Origin: Tidjanibacter massiliensis
Lineage (GTDB): Bacteria; Bacteroidota; Bacteroidia; Bacteroidales; Rikenellaceae
DNA length: 64,000 bases
Direction of reading: 5' to 3'
Assembly (NCBI RefSeq): GCF_900104605.1
Contig: NZ_LT629960.1
Span: 1,860,001-1,924,000, forward strand
Positions 50,650 to 60,512 of this stretch are shown here, piece by piece. Every line of letters begins with the position of its first letter. Positions within the stretch are counted from its first letter, which is position 1. The translations under genes were made by a program, and so were the position numbers. Under the pieces are notes generated by a model, which did no database searches, was not told where the DNA came from, and worked only from the letters and a program-made list of their open reading frames with translations.

Positions 50650-53250
50650 TCAGTTTCTGTAGGTCAGCGTATCGTTTGCGGCGTCTATGACGATGGGCCG
50701 CTCCTTCTCCACGTCGCCTGCCAGAATCTTCTTCGAAAGGTCGTTCACGATGTAACGCTGTATCGTCCGCTTGACCGGACGGGCACCGTACATCGGGTCG
50801 TAGCCCTGACGGGCCAGCCACTCCTGTGCCTTGGGCGTCACTTGCAGTTCGATGCCGTTCTCGGCGAGCATCTTCGTGAGCGAACGTATCTGTATCCCCA
50901 CGATTTCGTAGACGTTCTCTTTCGTGAGCGGCGTGAACATCACGATTTCGTCGATACGGTTCAGGAACTCCGGCTTGAGCGTCTGCTTGAGCATGTCGAT
51001 GACGTCGCCCCGCGTGCGGTCTATCACCTCCTGCGGAATTTTCTCGCCGTCGTATCCCCTCGAGAAGTTGTCCATGATGAGGTGCGAGCCCATGTTCGAG
51101 GTCATGATGATGATGGTGTTGCGGAAATCCACTGTCCGTCCCTTGTTGTCGGTCAGACGGCCGTCGTCCAGTACCTGCAGCAGGATGTTGAAGACGTCGG
51201 GGTGCGCCTTTTCGATTTCGTCGAGCAGTACGACGGAGTAGGGTTTGCGCCTCACCGCTTCGGTCAGCTGGCCCCCTTCGTCGTAACCGACGTATCCGGG
51301 AGGCGCTCCGATGAGCCGTGATACGGCGTGCCGTTCCTGGTATTCGCTCATGTCGATACGCGTCATCATGTTCTCGTCGTCGAAGAGGAACTCCGCCAGC
51401 GCTTTCGCAAGTTCGGTCTTGCCGACGCCCGTGGTGCCGAGGAAGATGAACGAGCCGATAGGGCGGCGTGCATCCTGCAGTCCGGCCCTCGAACGGCGGA
51501 CGGCATCGGCTACGGCCGATATGGCTTCATCTTGTCCCACGACGCGCCGATGCAGCTCCTTTTCGAGGTTGAGCAGCTTTTCGCGTTCGCTTTCGAGCAT
51601 CCGGCTGACGGGGATGCCCGTCCATTTGGCCACCACTTCCGCAATGTCCTCCGCATCGACCTCCTCCTTTATCATGGAGCCGTGCGAAGAGCTGGCTTTG
51701 TTCAGCTCCTCCTGCAGGAGGGCTATCTGCTCTTCCGCCTCGCGTATCTTGCCGTAACGTATCTCGGCAACCAAACCGTAGTCGCCATTGCGCTCGGCCT
51801 CCACGGCCTGTTGTTTGTACTCTTCGATAAGCTCCTTATTCTTCTGTATCTTGTCGAGCATACCCTTTTCGGACTGCCATTTGGCCCGCATCTCGCTCCG
51901 TTGGGAGTTGAGTTCGTCTATCTCGTGCGAGAGCTCTTCGATGCGTTTCGTGTCGCCTTCGCGGCGGATGCCCTCGCGCTCGATTTCCAGTTGGCGCACC
52001 TTCCGGTCGAGCGAGTCGATTTCCTCCGGTACGGAGTTCATCTCGAGCCGCAGCCGTGCCGCCGCCTCATCCACGAGGTCGATGGCCTTGTCGGGCAGGA
52101 AACGCGAAGTGATGTAGCGGTGCGAAAGCTCTACGGCGGCCACTATCGCCTCGTCTTTGATACGTACCTTGTGGTGGTTTTCGTAACGTTCCTTCAGACC
52201 GCGGAGAATGGAAATCGCGTCGGTGGTCGAGGGCTCGTCTATCATCACCTTCTGGAAACGCCGTTCCAGCGCCTTGTCCTGTTCGAAATACTTCTGGTAT
52301 TCGTCGAAGGTCGTCGCGCCGATGGTGCGGAGCTCACCCCTTGCCAGGGCCGGCTTGAGAATGTTGGCAGCATCCATGGCACCCTCACCCTTACCGGCAC
52401 CTACAAGGGTATGTATCTCGTCGATGAAGAGGAGTATCTCGCCTTCGGAAGCAGTCACCTCCTGTACGACGGCTTTGAGCCGCTCCTCGAACTCGCCCTT
52501 ATACTTCGCGCCGGCGACCAGCGCCCCCATGTCGAGCGAGAATATCTGTTTGCTGCGCAGGTTTTCGGGTACGTCGCCGTCCACGATACGGCGGGCGATG
52601 CCCTCCGCGATGGCCGTCTTGCCCACGCCCGCCTCGCCGACGAGGATGGGGTTGTTTTTCGTCCTGCGCGAAAGAATCTGGAGTACGCGCCGTATCTCCT
52701 CGTCGCGTCCGATGACGGGGTCGAGTTTTCCGGTGCGTGCCATCTCGTTCAGGTTGATGGCATATTTGCCCAATGCGTCGAATACCTGTTCGGAAGTTTG
52801 GCTGTCTATCGAGCCGCCTTTGCGGAGCTCCTTTATCGCCGCAATGAGCTCTTTTTCCGACACACCGCTCCCCTTGAGCAGTTTCGCCACATCGCCGCCG
52901 TCGGCCACCAGGCCGAGAAGCAGGTGCTCCACCGACGCGAATTTGTCCGCGAAGGTCGAGGTGTAGTCCACCGCTTTCTGAATAACCCGTGAAGAGGCCT
53001 GCGAAAAGTAGTTCTCGCCGCTGCCTGATACTTTCGGAAGTGCATTTATCCGGTTCTGTACTTCGCTGCGGAGGGGCTGTACGTTCACCCCTATCCGCGA
53101 CAGCAGGTAGGTATCCAGCGCGTCGTCCTCGGCGATGAGCGCCGCAAGGATGTGCACCGGTTCGACCGCCTGGTTGGAGGCTGCCGAAGCGATGGAGAAT
53201 GCCGATTGCAGAGCCTCCTGTGCTTTAATTGTCAGTGTGTTTATATTCAT
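50650..53250 (-). CDS. clpB: Protein disaggregase ClpB
   Basis: An 866-residue hexameric AAA+ chaperone that works with DnaK to pull proteins out of aggregates. It has an N-terminal Clp_N double repeat (about residues 1-145). NBD1 has Walker A GEAGVGKT (about 206) and Walker [11 protein letters not shown]. The coiled-coil M domain (about 405-525) separates ClpB from ClpA and ClpC. NBD2 has GTTGVGKT (about 610) and [13 protein letters not shown]. There is no IGF/L ClpP-docking loop, as expected. A GCAAAT/ATTTGC palindrome lies 43 bases upstream. No CIRCE element (TTAGCACTC-type repeat) is seen. Confidence 0.97.
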   Translation of the reverse strand: MNINTLTIKAQEALQSAFSIASAASNQAVEPVHILAALIAEDDALDTYLLSRIGVNVQPLRSEVQNRINALPKVSGSGENYFSQASSRVIQKAVDYTSTFADKFASVEHLLLGLVADGGDVAKLLKGSGVSEKELIAAIKELRKGGSIDSQTSEQVFDALGKYAINLNEMARTGKLDPVIGRDEEIRRVLQILSRRTKNNPILVGEAGVGKTAIAEGIARRIVDGDVPENLRSKQIFSLDMGALVAGAKYKGEFEERLKAVVQEVTASEGEILLFIDEIHTLVGAGKGEGAMDAANILKPALARGELRTIGATTFDEYQKYFEQDKALERRFQKVMIDEPSTTDAISILRGLKERYENHHKVRIKDEAIVAAVELSHRYITSRFLPDKAIDLVDEAAARLRLEMNSVPEEIDSLDRKVRQLEIEREGIRREGDTKRIEELSHEIDELNSQRSEMRAKWQSEKGMLDKIQKNKELIEEYKQQAVEAERNGDYGLVAEIRYGKIREAEEQIALLQEELNKASSSHGSMIKEEVDAEDIAEVVAKWTGIPVSRMLESEREKLLNLEKELHRRVVGQDEAISAVADAVRRSRAGLQDARRPIGSFIFLGTTGVGKTELAKALAEFLFDDENMMTRIDMSEYQERHAVSRLIGAPPGYVGYDEGGQLTEAVRRKPYSVVLLDEIEKAHPDVFNILLQVLDDGRLTDNKGRTVDFRNTIIIMTSNMGSHLIMDNFSRGYDGEKIPQEVIDRTRGDVIDMLKQTLKPEFLNRIDEIVMFTPLTKENVYEIVGIQIRSLTKMLAENGIELQVTPKAQEWLARQGYDPMYGARPVKRTIQRYIVNDLSKKILAGDVEKERPIVIDAANDTLTYRN

Positions 53251-53292
53251 ATGCCGTTTTTTGTTATTGCTTTTTTCCGTTTTCCTTTTACA

Positions 53293-53305
53293 GCAAATAA
53301 TTTGC
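53293..53305. promoter_or_regulatory. Palindrome upstream of clpB
   Basis: GCAAATAATTTGC is a perfect 13-base inverted repeat around one base, 43 bases before the clpB start. It may be part of the promoter or an operator; nothing further supports it. Confidence 0.3.
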
Positions 53306-53467
53306 CAATCGTGGCTGCTGTCATTCTGTCATGTGTGGCAGTCGGGCCTTTTACGGCGGAGCCTGTCCGGAGAATACGTGTGTCCGGCCGGATTGGAACC
53401 GGGTTCGTTCGGAGTGTCCGGCATAGGCGGACAGGCTGCGGTTACCGTTTCCGCTTTTGCCGTAAAA

Positions 53468-53504
53468 CGGAGAACGGGAAGGCTGTCGGCCTTCCCGTTC
53501 TCCG
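53468..53504 (-). terminator. Terminator of clpX
   Basis: CGGAGAACGGGAAGGC (53468-53483) / GCCTTCCCGTTCTCCG (53489-53504), a perfect 16-pair stem followed on the minus strand by TTTTACGG, 21 bases beyond the clpX stop. Confidence 0.85.
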
Positions 53505-53525
53505 CTGCCGGTCGGAGCGGTTTCG

Positions 53526-54800
53526 TCATCCGGCTTTCCGGATATGCTGGAGTTCGGCCTTTTCGACGTTCGCCTTGGCGTAGGGCAGGCGGATATGAAG
53601 GCTCTTCCTGTTCTTGGAAGGGGTTTCAAACATCGCATCGGTCATGATGGCCTCGCATATCGAACGCAGGCCGCGAGCTCCCAGTTTGAACTCGATGGCC
53701 TTGTCCACGATGTAGTCGAGTACATCGTCGTCGAAGGTCAATTTGACGCCGTCGAGTTCGAAGAGTTTGACATACTGTTTGATTATCGCATTTTTGGGCT
53801 CGGTGAGTATCATGCGCAAGGCCTTGCGGTCGAGCGGGTCGAGGTGGGTGAGCACCGGGAGCCTGCCGATGATTTCCGGAATGAGCCCGTAGGCGCGCAG
53901 GTCCTGCGGTGTAAGGTACCGGAGCAGCCGATCGTTGTCGAAAGCGGCCGTATCGGGCGTGTCGTAACCTACGGCATGGGTGTTCAGTCTGCGCGAAATG
54001 CGTTTGTCGATACCGTCGAAGGCACCTCCGCAAATGAAGAGGATGTTCGACGTATTGACCTGTATGAATTTTTGGTCGGGGTGTTTGCGTCCTCCCTGAG
54101 GCGGAACGTTCACGACCGTGCCTTCGAGTATCTTCAGCAGTGCCTGCTGTACCCCTTCGCCGGATACGTCGCGCGTGATGGATGGGTTGTCGCTTTTACG
54201 GGCTATCTTGTCTATCTCGTCGATGAAGACGATGCCCCGTTCGGCCTGCGGTACGTTGTAGTCGGCAGCCTGGAGCAGACGTGTAAGGATGCCTTCCACA
54301 TCTTCGCCCACATATCCCGCTTCGGTGAGCACCGTGGCGTCCACTATCGTGAAGGGAACGTGGAGCATCCGGGCGATGGTACGTGCCAGCAGCGTCTTGC
54401 CCGTTCCCGTCTCCCCTACCATGATGATGTTGGATTTGTCTATCTCCACCTCATCCTCTTTCCCCGTTTCGGCCTCGGCGTGCATGAGCCGTTTATAATG
54501 GTTGTAAACCGCTACTGCGAGCGTCTTTTTCGCATCGTCCTGTCCGATTACGTATTGGTCGAGGAACTCCTTTATCTCGGCAGGCTTCATGAGGTCTTCC
54601 CGCTGCAGTTTGGTCTCTTCGCGGAGGAGCTGTTCCTCGGCCATCTGTCTGTCCATCAGGGTTTCGTATCCCCGTTCTATGCACTGGTCGCATATTGCGG
54701 CACCGTCTGCACCGGAGAACAGCACCCCTACCTCCGTTATCGGCAGGCCGCAGAACGAACACTTGTCCGCTTCGATGTATGTCCCTTTGTTATTTGCCAT
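53526..54800 (-). CDS. clpX: ATP-dependent Clp protease ATP-binding subunit ClpX
   Basis: A 424-residue AAA+ unfoldase that selects substrates and feeds them to ClpP. The N-terminal zinc-binding domain has Cys14, Cys17, Cys37 and Cys40 (CSFC, CDQC). Walker A is GETGTGKT (about residue 129), Walker B VFIDEID, with the pore loop GYVGED. The ClpP-docking loop is at about 265 ([10 protein letters not shown] region). It overlaps the clpP stop by 11 bases, so the two are translationally coupled. It ends the tig-clpP-clpX cluster. Confidence 0.97.
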   Translation of the reverse strand: MANNKGTYIEADKCSFCGLPITEVGVLFSGADGAAICDQCIERGYETLMDRQMAEEQLLREETKLQREDLMKPAEIKEFLDQYVIGQDDAKKTLAVAVYNHYKRLMHAEAETGKEDEVEIDKSNIIMVGETGTGKTLLARTIARMLHVPFTIVDATVLTEAGYVGEDVEGILTRLLQAADYNVPQAERGIVFIDEIDKIARKSDNPSITRDVSGEGVQQALLKILEGTVVNVPPQGGRKHPDQKFIQVNTSNILFICGGAFDGIDKRISRRLNTHAVGYDTPDTAAFDNDRLLRYLTPQDLRAYGLIPEIIGRLPVLTHLDPLDRKALRMILTEPKNAIIKQYVKLFELDGVKLTFDDDVLDYIVDKAIEFKLGARGLRSICEAIMTDAMFETPSKNRKSLHIRLPYAKANVEKAELQHIRKAG

Positions 54801-55479
54801 TGTCGCGTTTTTTCTTGCTGGTAACTATGTTGTCGACGAGGCCGTACTCCACCGCCTCCTGCGCAGTCAGCCAGTAGTCGCGGTCGGCGTCTTTTTCGAT
54901 GGTCTTGATGTCCGCACCGCTGTGCCGTGCGAGAATCTCGTAGAGCTCCTTCTTGAGCTGGATTATCTGCCGCGCCGTTATCTCGATATCGGATGCCTGT
55001 CCCTGGGCGCCTCCCATGGGTTGGTGTATCATGACGCGCGAGTGGGGCAGGGCGGTGCGCTTGCCCTTTTCGCCCGCGGTCAGCAGTACGGCCGCCATGC
55101 TCGCCGCCATACCCGTACATATCGTGGATACGCTCGGTGCGATGAGCTGCATGGTGTCGTATATGCCAAGCCCCGCATAGACCGAACCGCCGGGGGAGTT
55201 GATGTATATCCGGATATCCTTGCTGCTGTCGGCCGCCTCGAGGTAGAGCAGCTGTGCCTGGATGATGTTCGCCACATCGTCGGTAATGGGGGCGCCGAGG
55301 AAGATTATCCTGTCCATCATCAGGCGGGAGAATACGTCCATGGTGGCTATGTTGAGCTGGCGTTCCTCGATGATGGTCGGCGACACGTAGTCTGTAACGG
55401 ACGAGGTGTAATCGTACAGCGTGTGCGAATTGATACCGAGATGGCCCGTCGCGTATTTTTCAAAATCGTTCTTCTTCAT
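54790..55479 (-). CDS. clpP: ATP-dependent Clp protease proteolytic subunit ClpP
   Basis: A 229-residue serine protease forming the two-ring barrel. The catalytic triad is Ser127 ([11 protein letters not shown]), His152 (MIHQPMGG) and probably Asp201 ([18 protein letters not shown]). [11 protein letters not shown] (about residues 94-104) is the substrate-binding strand. The N-terminus is about 30 residues longer than in E. coli, in the region that is processed or exposed at the axial pore. It is 391 bases downstream of tig and overlaps clpX. Confidence 0.96.
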   Translation of the reverse strand: MKKNDFEKYATGHLGINSHTLYDYTSSVTDYVSPTIIEERQLNIATMDVFSRLMMDRIIFLGAPITDDVANIIQAQLLYLEAADSSKDIRIYINSPGGSVYAGLGIYDTMQLIAPSVSTICTGMAASMAAVLLTAGEKGKRTALPHSRVMIHQPMGGAQGQASDIEITARQIIQLKKELYEILARHSGADIKTIEKDADRDYWLTAQEAVEYGLVDNIVTSKKKRDNGK

Positions 55480-55870
55480 GAGCGTAATTTTTAGATTGGC
55501 GCAAACTTGCGTGAATATACCGTTATAACGCGCGGCGGCAGCGGTTCATTATGCATGGCTTCGCTGCGGGCGAAACCGCTTCTTTCGCGCCGTACCGGAC
55601 GACGTTCTCTGCCGTTTGCTGCGTCTGCCGCCGGTGCCGGCTCTCCTTCGGGAGGCAATTATTGTGCCGCCCGAAGGCTCCTTGTACTCGTCCGGCGGGG
55701 CTTTCTCTCCGTGGAGAATACCCGGGGGTCTGTCGTCTTTTCCGGTCTCCGGCTTTTCTCCGGGCCGCTCGTTTTTACGGTTCGGCGTCGTCGGGGTTCT
55801 GTGTTGAGAAAGTTTTCCCCGTGCCGGAGTGCGGTACGGGGAAACGCATGGTATGTCCGTGCCTTGAAGA
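55480..55870. other. Intergenic region between tig and clpP
   Basis: A 391-base G/T-rich gap with no gene. A minus-strand CAAGTTTG (55502-55509, one mismatch to TAnnTTTG) flanked by CGCAA/TTGCG arms might start clpP. The tig terminator is at 55814-55844. The mid part (55560-55790) shows nothing recognisable. Confidence 0.5.
55814..55844 (-). terminator. Terminator of tig
   Basis: TTTCCCCGT (55814-55822) / ACGGGGAAA (55836-55844) extended inward by CCG/CGG, followed on the minus strand by ACTTTCTC. Placed 27 bases past the tig stop, so clpP is probably also transcribed separately. Confidence 0.65.
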
Positions 55871-57202
55871 CTATTTCGTCATGGCCTCGAATATCTTGCC
55901 GAGCTCCTCCGGTGTCACCGATTTGTTGGAGACCTTTACGAGGGGCGTTACCGCATCCACTATCTTCTTTTCATAGAGTCTGTCGAGTATCTTGTTGGCC
56001 TCCTCCTTGTTGCCGAGGATGGAGTGGGCATACTTCGTGAGCGTTTCGTCGCCTACGTTGGCCATGCCGTACTGTGCGAACTGGGCGGCGGCGTAGGCTT
56101 TGGCCTCTTCCAGCATCTCGTCCTGTTCCACTTTGATTCCGAAACGGTCGGCGAGTTTCTTCTGTACGAGGTTCCACTTCATCATCCTGAGGAATGCGGG
56201 GAACTCCCTCTCGATATCCTCCATCGAGAACTTGCCCTCGTTGATGGTATAGAGCCACTTCTTGAGGAACTCTTCCGGCATGGAGGGGTTGGCCTTCTCG
56301 ATGAGGAAGTTGCGTACTTCGGTGGTGAATACGTAATCCGTTTCGCGGGCGAGGTCGGCGGCCACCTGTTCGTCGATGTACTTTTCCAGCCCCTTTTCGT
56401 CTTTCACCGAGCCGTCCGGGAAAACCATCTTGAAGAACTCCTCGTTGAGTTCCGGTTCGGCGAATTTGCGTATCTGTTTGATGGTGAACTTGAATTCGGG
56501 ATTGACCGCTTCCAGCTCCTTCTCCTTGACGCCCAGCACCGATGCCCGCTGCGATGCGCTCGGATAGAGCTCATTGACATTGACCGTCAGCTCGTCGCCC
56601 ACTTTCTTGCCGATGAACGGCTTGCGCTGTTCGTCGTTCATGGAGATAAGGCCCACGTAACCCTCCTCGACCTTGATTTCGCCGTTGTCGAGGATACCTG
56701 TGAGCGCTTCGTCTGCTGCAACTTCGTCCACATCAACCAGCCGGCCGTAACGGCGCAGGAAATTGGTGCGGTAACCCTCGCGCATTTCGTCGGAGACCTT
56801 GATTTTGTACTTCGTGAGTTTATCCTTTTCGGAGAGTTCGATGTCGATTTCGGGCGCGAGTCCCACCTCGAAGACGAATTCGTGTTCGGTATTGTTGTCG
56901 AAGTCGAAGGCTCCCTGCTCGTCGCTCGGCAGGACGTCACCCACGTAGTCTATCTTCTCCTTGTCGAGATATTCGAAAACCGCGTCGGATGCCATCTTGT
57001 AGGCCGTTTCCGCTATCGCGCTCTTGCGGTATGTCTTGTTGATGATGCTCATGGGCACCATTCCCGGACGGAAACCCGGCATGTTGGCCTTGCGGCGGTA
57101 TTCGCGCAGCTTCTTCTCCACTGCTTCGTTGTAGTCGGACTCGCCGACGGTAACTTTGATGACCGAGACCTGGCCTTCGCGGTTCTCTCTTGTGATGTTC
57201 AT
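55871..57202 (-). CDS. tig: Trigger factor
   Basis: A 443-residue ribosome-associated chaperone that shields nascent chains. The N-terminal ribosome-binding domain contains the signature MPGFRPGMVP (about residues 41-50), here in place of the E. coli GFRxGKVP loop. A degenerate FKBP-type middle domain lies at about 150-245 (EEGYVGLISMND, GKKVGDELTVNV), and the C-terminal helical cradle follows. Overall divergence from proteobacterial Tig is typical for Bacteroidota. It is first of the tig-clpP-clpX cluster, driven by a consensus promoter. Confidence 0.93.
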   Translation of the reverse strand: MNITRENREGQVSVIKVTVGESDYNEAVEKKLREYRRKANMPGFRPGMVPMSIINKTYRKSAIAETAYKMASDAVFEYLDKEKIDYVGDVLPSDEQGAFDFDNNTEHEFVFEVGLAPEIDIELSEKDKLTKYKIKVSDEMREGYRTNFLRRYGRLVDVDEVAADEALTGILDNGEIKVEEGYVGLISMNDEQRKPFIGKKVGDELTVNVNELYPSASQRASVLGVKEKELEAVNPEFKFTIKQIRKFAEPELNEEFFKMVFPDGSVKDEKGLEKYIDEQVAADLARETDYVFTTEVRNFLIEKANPSMPEEFLKKWLYTINEGKFSMEDIEREFPAFLRMMKWNLVQKKLADRFGIKVEQDEMLEEAKAYAAAQFAQYGMANVGDETLTKYAHSILGNKEEANKILDRLYEKKIVDAVTPLVKVSNKSVTPEELGKIFEAMTK

Positions 57203-57343
57203 TATCTGTGCGTTTGATTTTGATTGTTTTCTCTTCCCCGTTTCGCTTCGGCCGCAAACGCTCCTCCGACCGGTTCGGCGGCCTGCCGTTTCTGCGACGC
57301 AAATCCGTTTATAAACGTCTGAAAAGGCACTTTATGCGGGTTG

Positions 57344-57375
57344 CAAAGATAATATATTTAGATGCCGGGAGCAAA
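57344..57375 (-). promoter_or_regulatory. Canonical promoter of tig
   Basis: Minus-strand TTTG (57372-57375), exactly 20 bases, TATCTTTG (57344-57351): full consensus match. It predicts a leader of about 135 bases. Confidence 0.65.
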
Positions 57376-57419
57376 TTTTAGGGCCACAAGATTGCGGGAC
57401 TCGCCGGCGGCGCTCTGCG

Positions 57420-57876
57420 CTACTCCACGAAAGTTACCGAGGAGAGCAGGCAGCGTGAGAATGCCACGTATTCGTTCCGGTCGGAACGGTAGCAGAGCGT
57501 CATGGCCCGGTCGTTCAGCCGTTCGATGCGGAAGTAGCACTCCATGCCCTTGCCTGAGACGGAGATGATGCCGCTTTCGGTATCCACACTGTACGTGCAT
57601 TGAGTCTCCAGGGCATACGCCGTTTTGAGGCTCGTGTTTTCGTCCGTGTCGTTCCGTTTCCTGAATACGGACATCGTATGGCCCGCCTTCTGAAAGAAGA
57701 CCGCGCCGTTCGGGTCGGCCAGCATTTCGGGCAATCCGTCGGCGTTTTCCGCGAAGTCGGCCACCGTCCACAGGCAGTCGTACAGATATTCGTAGGATAT
57801 CGGTGCGGCATCCGGCCAGCAGCAGGGCTGCTGCGAATGATACGGAGAGGATAAAGCGTTGCGCTATCGTTTTCAT
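57420..57876 (-). pseudogene. Small lipoprotein with frameshift after the lipobox
   Basis: The start at 57876 reads MKTIAQRFILSVSFAAALLLAGC, a full lipoprotein signal, followed in that frame by Arg-rich nonsense. Just after the Cys codon, at about 57803-57809, a good reading begins in another frame (PISYEYLYDCLWTVADFAEN, then GAVFFQKAGHTMSVF) and runs to the stop at 57420. Dropping one base of the GCCGC stretch would restore LLAGCAPISYEYLYD. So the gene carries a one-base insertion, a sequencing error, or is slippage-prone. The intact product would be about 151 residues, of unknown function, third in a lipoprotein operon. Confidence 0.75.
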
Positions 57877-57889
57877 TTTTTCGGTTCGG

Positions 57890-58348
57890 TTAATTTTCCG
57901 GAAAGGTTTCCGGGTGTTTGTCGAGATACTCTTCCCGGGACATGACGGTAACGGATTCGGCCGGGACCTTGATGAATTTTACGGTCTCCCCGTCGTCCGT
58001 TCCCAGCGTGAGGGTGGTACTGTTGAGTACGAGAATGTCGTACCATGCGTCAGGAAGCAGGCAGAGCCGCCCGTTCCGGACGTCGATGGCGTATTGTGTA
58101 TAGGATTGGATGGATGTATCGTAGTATGCGTCGTACCGGCCGGCCTTGTCCGGACCGGAGCAGGCGTAGTAGAAAAGACTTTCGGAACCGGAGAAGCGTA
58201 CCAGCAGTTTGTTTTCGTCCTGTTCTTCCCGCCAGTATCCCTCCGTCAGGTCGTTCAGCAGCGCCTCTTCCTTCGTTGCGTCACAAGACTGGAGCGGACA
58301 GAGTGCCGGGATGGCGGCCAACATGAGAATGAGGTTTTTCCAGTGCAT
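57890..58348 (-). CDS. Small lipoprotein, unknown function
   Basis: 152 residues with signal ending LCPLQSC (lipobox Cys22). Mature protein has lipocalin-like strand blocks (GYWREEQDENKLLVRFSG, LFYYACSG, LTLGTDDGETVKFIKV). The pattern suggests a compact beta-barrel domain like others that report growth-medium or stress inputs, but no family is recognised. Its start is three bases downstream of the 58352-58819 gene's stop and its stop is 13 bases from the frameshifted gene. Confidence 0.75.
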   Translation of the reverse strand: MHWKNLILMLAAIPALCPLQSCDATKEEALLNDLTEGYWREEQDENKLLVRFSGSESLFYYACSGPDKAGRYDAYYDTSIQSYTQYAIDVRNGRLCLLPDAWYDILVLNSTTLTLGTDDGETVKFIKVPAESVTVMSREEYLDKHPETFPEN

Positions 58349-58351
58349 CGT

Positions 58352-58819
58352 TTATCTCTTTTGTCCGTTGTGCGGAAGCCCCGCAGCTCGTTCCCTTTCC
58401 GGAACCGCGTCCGTGTCCGCATGGAACCGAAGGTCGAGGCTGCCGGTGACCCCCTCCAGCCACAGCCGCTCGACCGATATCTCCCGTACGGTGAACGTTC
58501 CGTATGAATCTATCACCATCTCCGCGGCTTTGGGGGTGTAGATGTACCGCAGTTGTTCGACGGGCTCCGAGGCGGTCCCTTCCCCTTCTGCGGCGAAGAC
58601 CGACAGGATGCCGTCTTCTCCGAATATATAGAGGAACAGGGCGGATTCCGCATCCCTCTCCGGAACGGTGTTCTGCTGTATGTCGGGCGTGAAACGCTCC
58701 CCACACCACACCGTCGAGAGAAGTATCTCCATATTGACTCTCCCGTCGTCTCTGCTCGTACAGCCTGCGGCCATCATACAGACCGCTGCCACCGTTATGA
58801 AGTGTCGTGGACGGAACAT
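58352..58819 (-). CDS. Small lipoprotein, unknown function, first of operon
   Basis: 155 residues with signal MFRPRHFITVAAVCMMAAGC (lipobox Cys20). The mature part has alternating strands (LFLYIFGEDGILSVFAAEGEG, EMVIDSYGTFTVREISVERL), similar in plan to the two genes downstream, so the three look like a diverged paralogous set. Driven by a consensus promoter at 58872-58903. Function unknown. Confidence 0.75.
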   Translation of the reverse strand: MFRPRHFITVAAVCMMAAGCTSRDDGRVNMEILLSTVWCGERFTPDIQQNTVPERDAESALFLYIFGEDGILSVFAAEGEGTASEPVEQLRYIYTPKAAEMVIDSYGTFTVREISVERLWLEGVTGSLDLRFHADTDAVPERERAAGLPHNGQKR

Positions 58820-58871
58820 TTTCTGATTTGTCCTGTTATTTTCCCCTGTTGTCCAAATATCCGAAGTAATA

Positions 58872-58903
58872 CAAAAGTAATGTTTTTTTCATTATTTACC
58901 AAA
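58872..58903 (-). promoter_or_regulatory. Canonical promoter of the three-lipoprotein operon
   Basis: Minus-strand TTTG (58900-58903), exactly 20 bases, TACTTTTG (58872-58879). Full consensus; leader about 48 bases. Confidence 0.65.
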
Positions 58904-58950
58904 AAATGACATTGGCATGTCCGGCGGTACGTTGCCGGGCGGCTGCCGGT

Positions 58951-59862
58951 CTATCTCCTGCGGATGAACGGGATGTTTTTCATCGCTTCGGCGACGTGTT
59001 CGGAGAGTATCGTGAGCGTTACGGCGCCGATTATCAGCAGGATGCCTGTGACCAGCCGGCCGGTCAGTGGTTCGTTGAAGACGGCGACGCTGATGAGGAC
59101 TGCCACCACGGGTTCGAGCGAACCCATGACCGCGGTCGGCGTCGAACCGATGAGTTTGATGGCATTGACAAGCGTTATGAGCGAAATGACGGTGGAAACG
59201 AGCGCGAACAGCAGGATGTTGATGCCCGTGCCGAATGTCATGGCCGGGGTGAACGAATCCCGCGAAAGGGCCCGCAGCAGGAAGAAGGCGGCGCAGAACA
59301 GCATGGAGTAGAAGGTGACTTTCGTCCCCTCCATCTTTCTGACCGAGGATTTGTTCACGATTATCATGTAAAGAGCATAGGCGAGGGCCGAGAGCAGTAC
59401 CGCCACCATTCCGGCGGGATTCATCCCGCCCTCCCCGCCGGTTCCGTTGAGTACGCCGACACCCAGCAGCGCGAGGGCTATCGCTCCCCACATCACCCAT
59501 GAGAGTTTCTCCCTGAAGAAGAGTCCCATTATCAGGGCCACGAAGACGGGATACAGGAACAGAATGGTCGAGGCCACTCCGGCGGACATGTAGTCGTATC
59601 CCACGAACAGGAAGTGGGCCGAAAGCGAATACATCACTCCCAGAACGGCGAGCGTCCCCAGCTCCTTTCCCGAAACGCGCATGGCGCTCTTTTTAGCGAA
59701 CAGGTAGACGCCGATGAGGATGGCGCTGAACAGAAACCGGTAAAAAAGCGCGGTATCGAACGAATAGCCGGCATGTTTGATAGGAAGTGCGAAAAGCGGT
59801 ATCGTGCCGTATGTGACTGCCGATATGCAGGCGAGCGTGTATCCTTTGGTCTTGACGTTCAT
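58951..59862 (-). CDS. EamA-family (DMT superfamily) transporter
   Basis: 303 residues with ten predicted transmembrane helices in two EamA repeats (about residues 7-140 and 150-285). Typical features are GTIPLFALPIKHAGYSFDTALFYRF at the first repeat and GSLEPVVAVLISVAVFNEPLTGRLVTGILLIIGA at the second. Such carriers export or import amino acids, nucleotides or other small metabolites; the substrate is unknown. A TAAATTTG element lies 31 bases upstream. Confidence 0.9.
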   Translation of the reverse strand: MNVKTKGYTLACISAVTYGTIPLFALPIKHAGYSFDTALFYRFLFSAILIGVYLFAKKSAMRVSGKELGTLAVLGVMYSLSAHFLFVGYDYMSAGVASTILFLYPVFVALIMGLFFREKLSWVMWGAIALALLGVGVLNGTGGEGGMNPAGMVAVLLSALAYALYMIIVNKSSVRKMEGTKVTFYSMLFCAAFFLLRALSRDSFTPAMTFGTGINILLFALVSTVISLITLVNAIKLIGSTPTAVMGSLEPVVAVLISVAVFNEPLTGRLVTGILLIIGAVTLTILSEHVAEAMKNIPFIRRR

Positions 59863-59893
59863 GGCATGGTCGTGCCGCGAAAGGCGGACGCCG

Positions 59894-59901
59894 CAAATTT
59901 A
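59894..59901 (-). promoter_or_regulatory. -7 promoter element of the EamA transporter gene
   Basis: Minus-strand TAAATTTG matches TAnnTTTG, 31 bases before the ATG. Confidence 0.45.
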
Positions 59902-59954
59902 GGATATTTTGTTCTAACGGGGAAGGGGGGCAGCGAAGCGGTATCTCCGCTGTG

Positions 59955-60512
59955 TCATTCGCCGGGGGCCGAATCGGAGTAGTAGCGGATGGCTCTGGTA
60001 ACGGCGGCTACGAGGTCGTCGGGAGCCGGGCTGCTGATGATGTAGCGTTTTTCGTAGGCGTCCGTAATTTCGATGAAGTTGTCCCACTGCTTGCAGTAGA
60101 GTTTCAGCGTTTCCCAGCTTTTGCCGTCGATGTAGTAGCCGTAGTAGCCGAAAAAACCGTAACTGCCGAAGAAGACGAACTTCTTTTTCATCGCTTCGGG
60201 CGGGATGCGCCGGATACTCCGCAGGTCGGCGTATTTGATATGGGTTATCTCCACGATACAGCGTATTTCCAGCGCCGTATCGCCCACCACCACCCTGCGG
60301 GGAATGGACATGACGTAGAGCAGGACAACTGCCCCGAGCAGGGAGACGGCCCATGCCGTGATGTAGCCCCCCTCCCCCCAGAAGAACCATACGGCGGCCA
60401 GGATGGCGGCCAGTAGCAGGAGCCAGCATACCGTGAGCCGGGCAGCCCTGCGGTCCATCCGGCCGTAGTCGAAAGTGCGGAAGGTGTCTTTTACCGTTGT
60501 GTGTCGTTTCAT
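59955..60512 (-). CDS. Membrane protein with PH-like domain
   Basis: 185 residues. Two transmembrane helices at about residues 28-45 and 50-68, then a bacterial PH-like beta domain (SIPRRVVVGDTALEIRCIVEITHIKYADLRSIRRI) with an aromatic loop FVFFGSYGFFGYYGYY. Such domains may sense or scaffold at the membrane; role unknown. The start overlaps the ispD stop as ATGA. Last gene of the overlapped operon. Confidence 0.75.
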   Translation of the reverse strand: MKRHTTVKDTFRTFDYGRMDRRAARLTVCWLLLLAAILAAVWFFWGEGGYITAWAVSLLGAVVLLYVMSIPRRVVVGDTALEIRCIVEITHIKYADLRSIRRIPPEAMKKKFVFFGSYGFFGYYGYYIDGKSWETLKLYCKQWDNFIEITDAYEKRYIISSPAPDDLVAAVTRAIRYYSDSAPGE

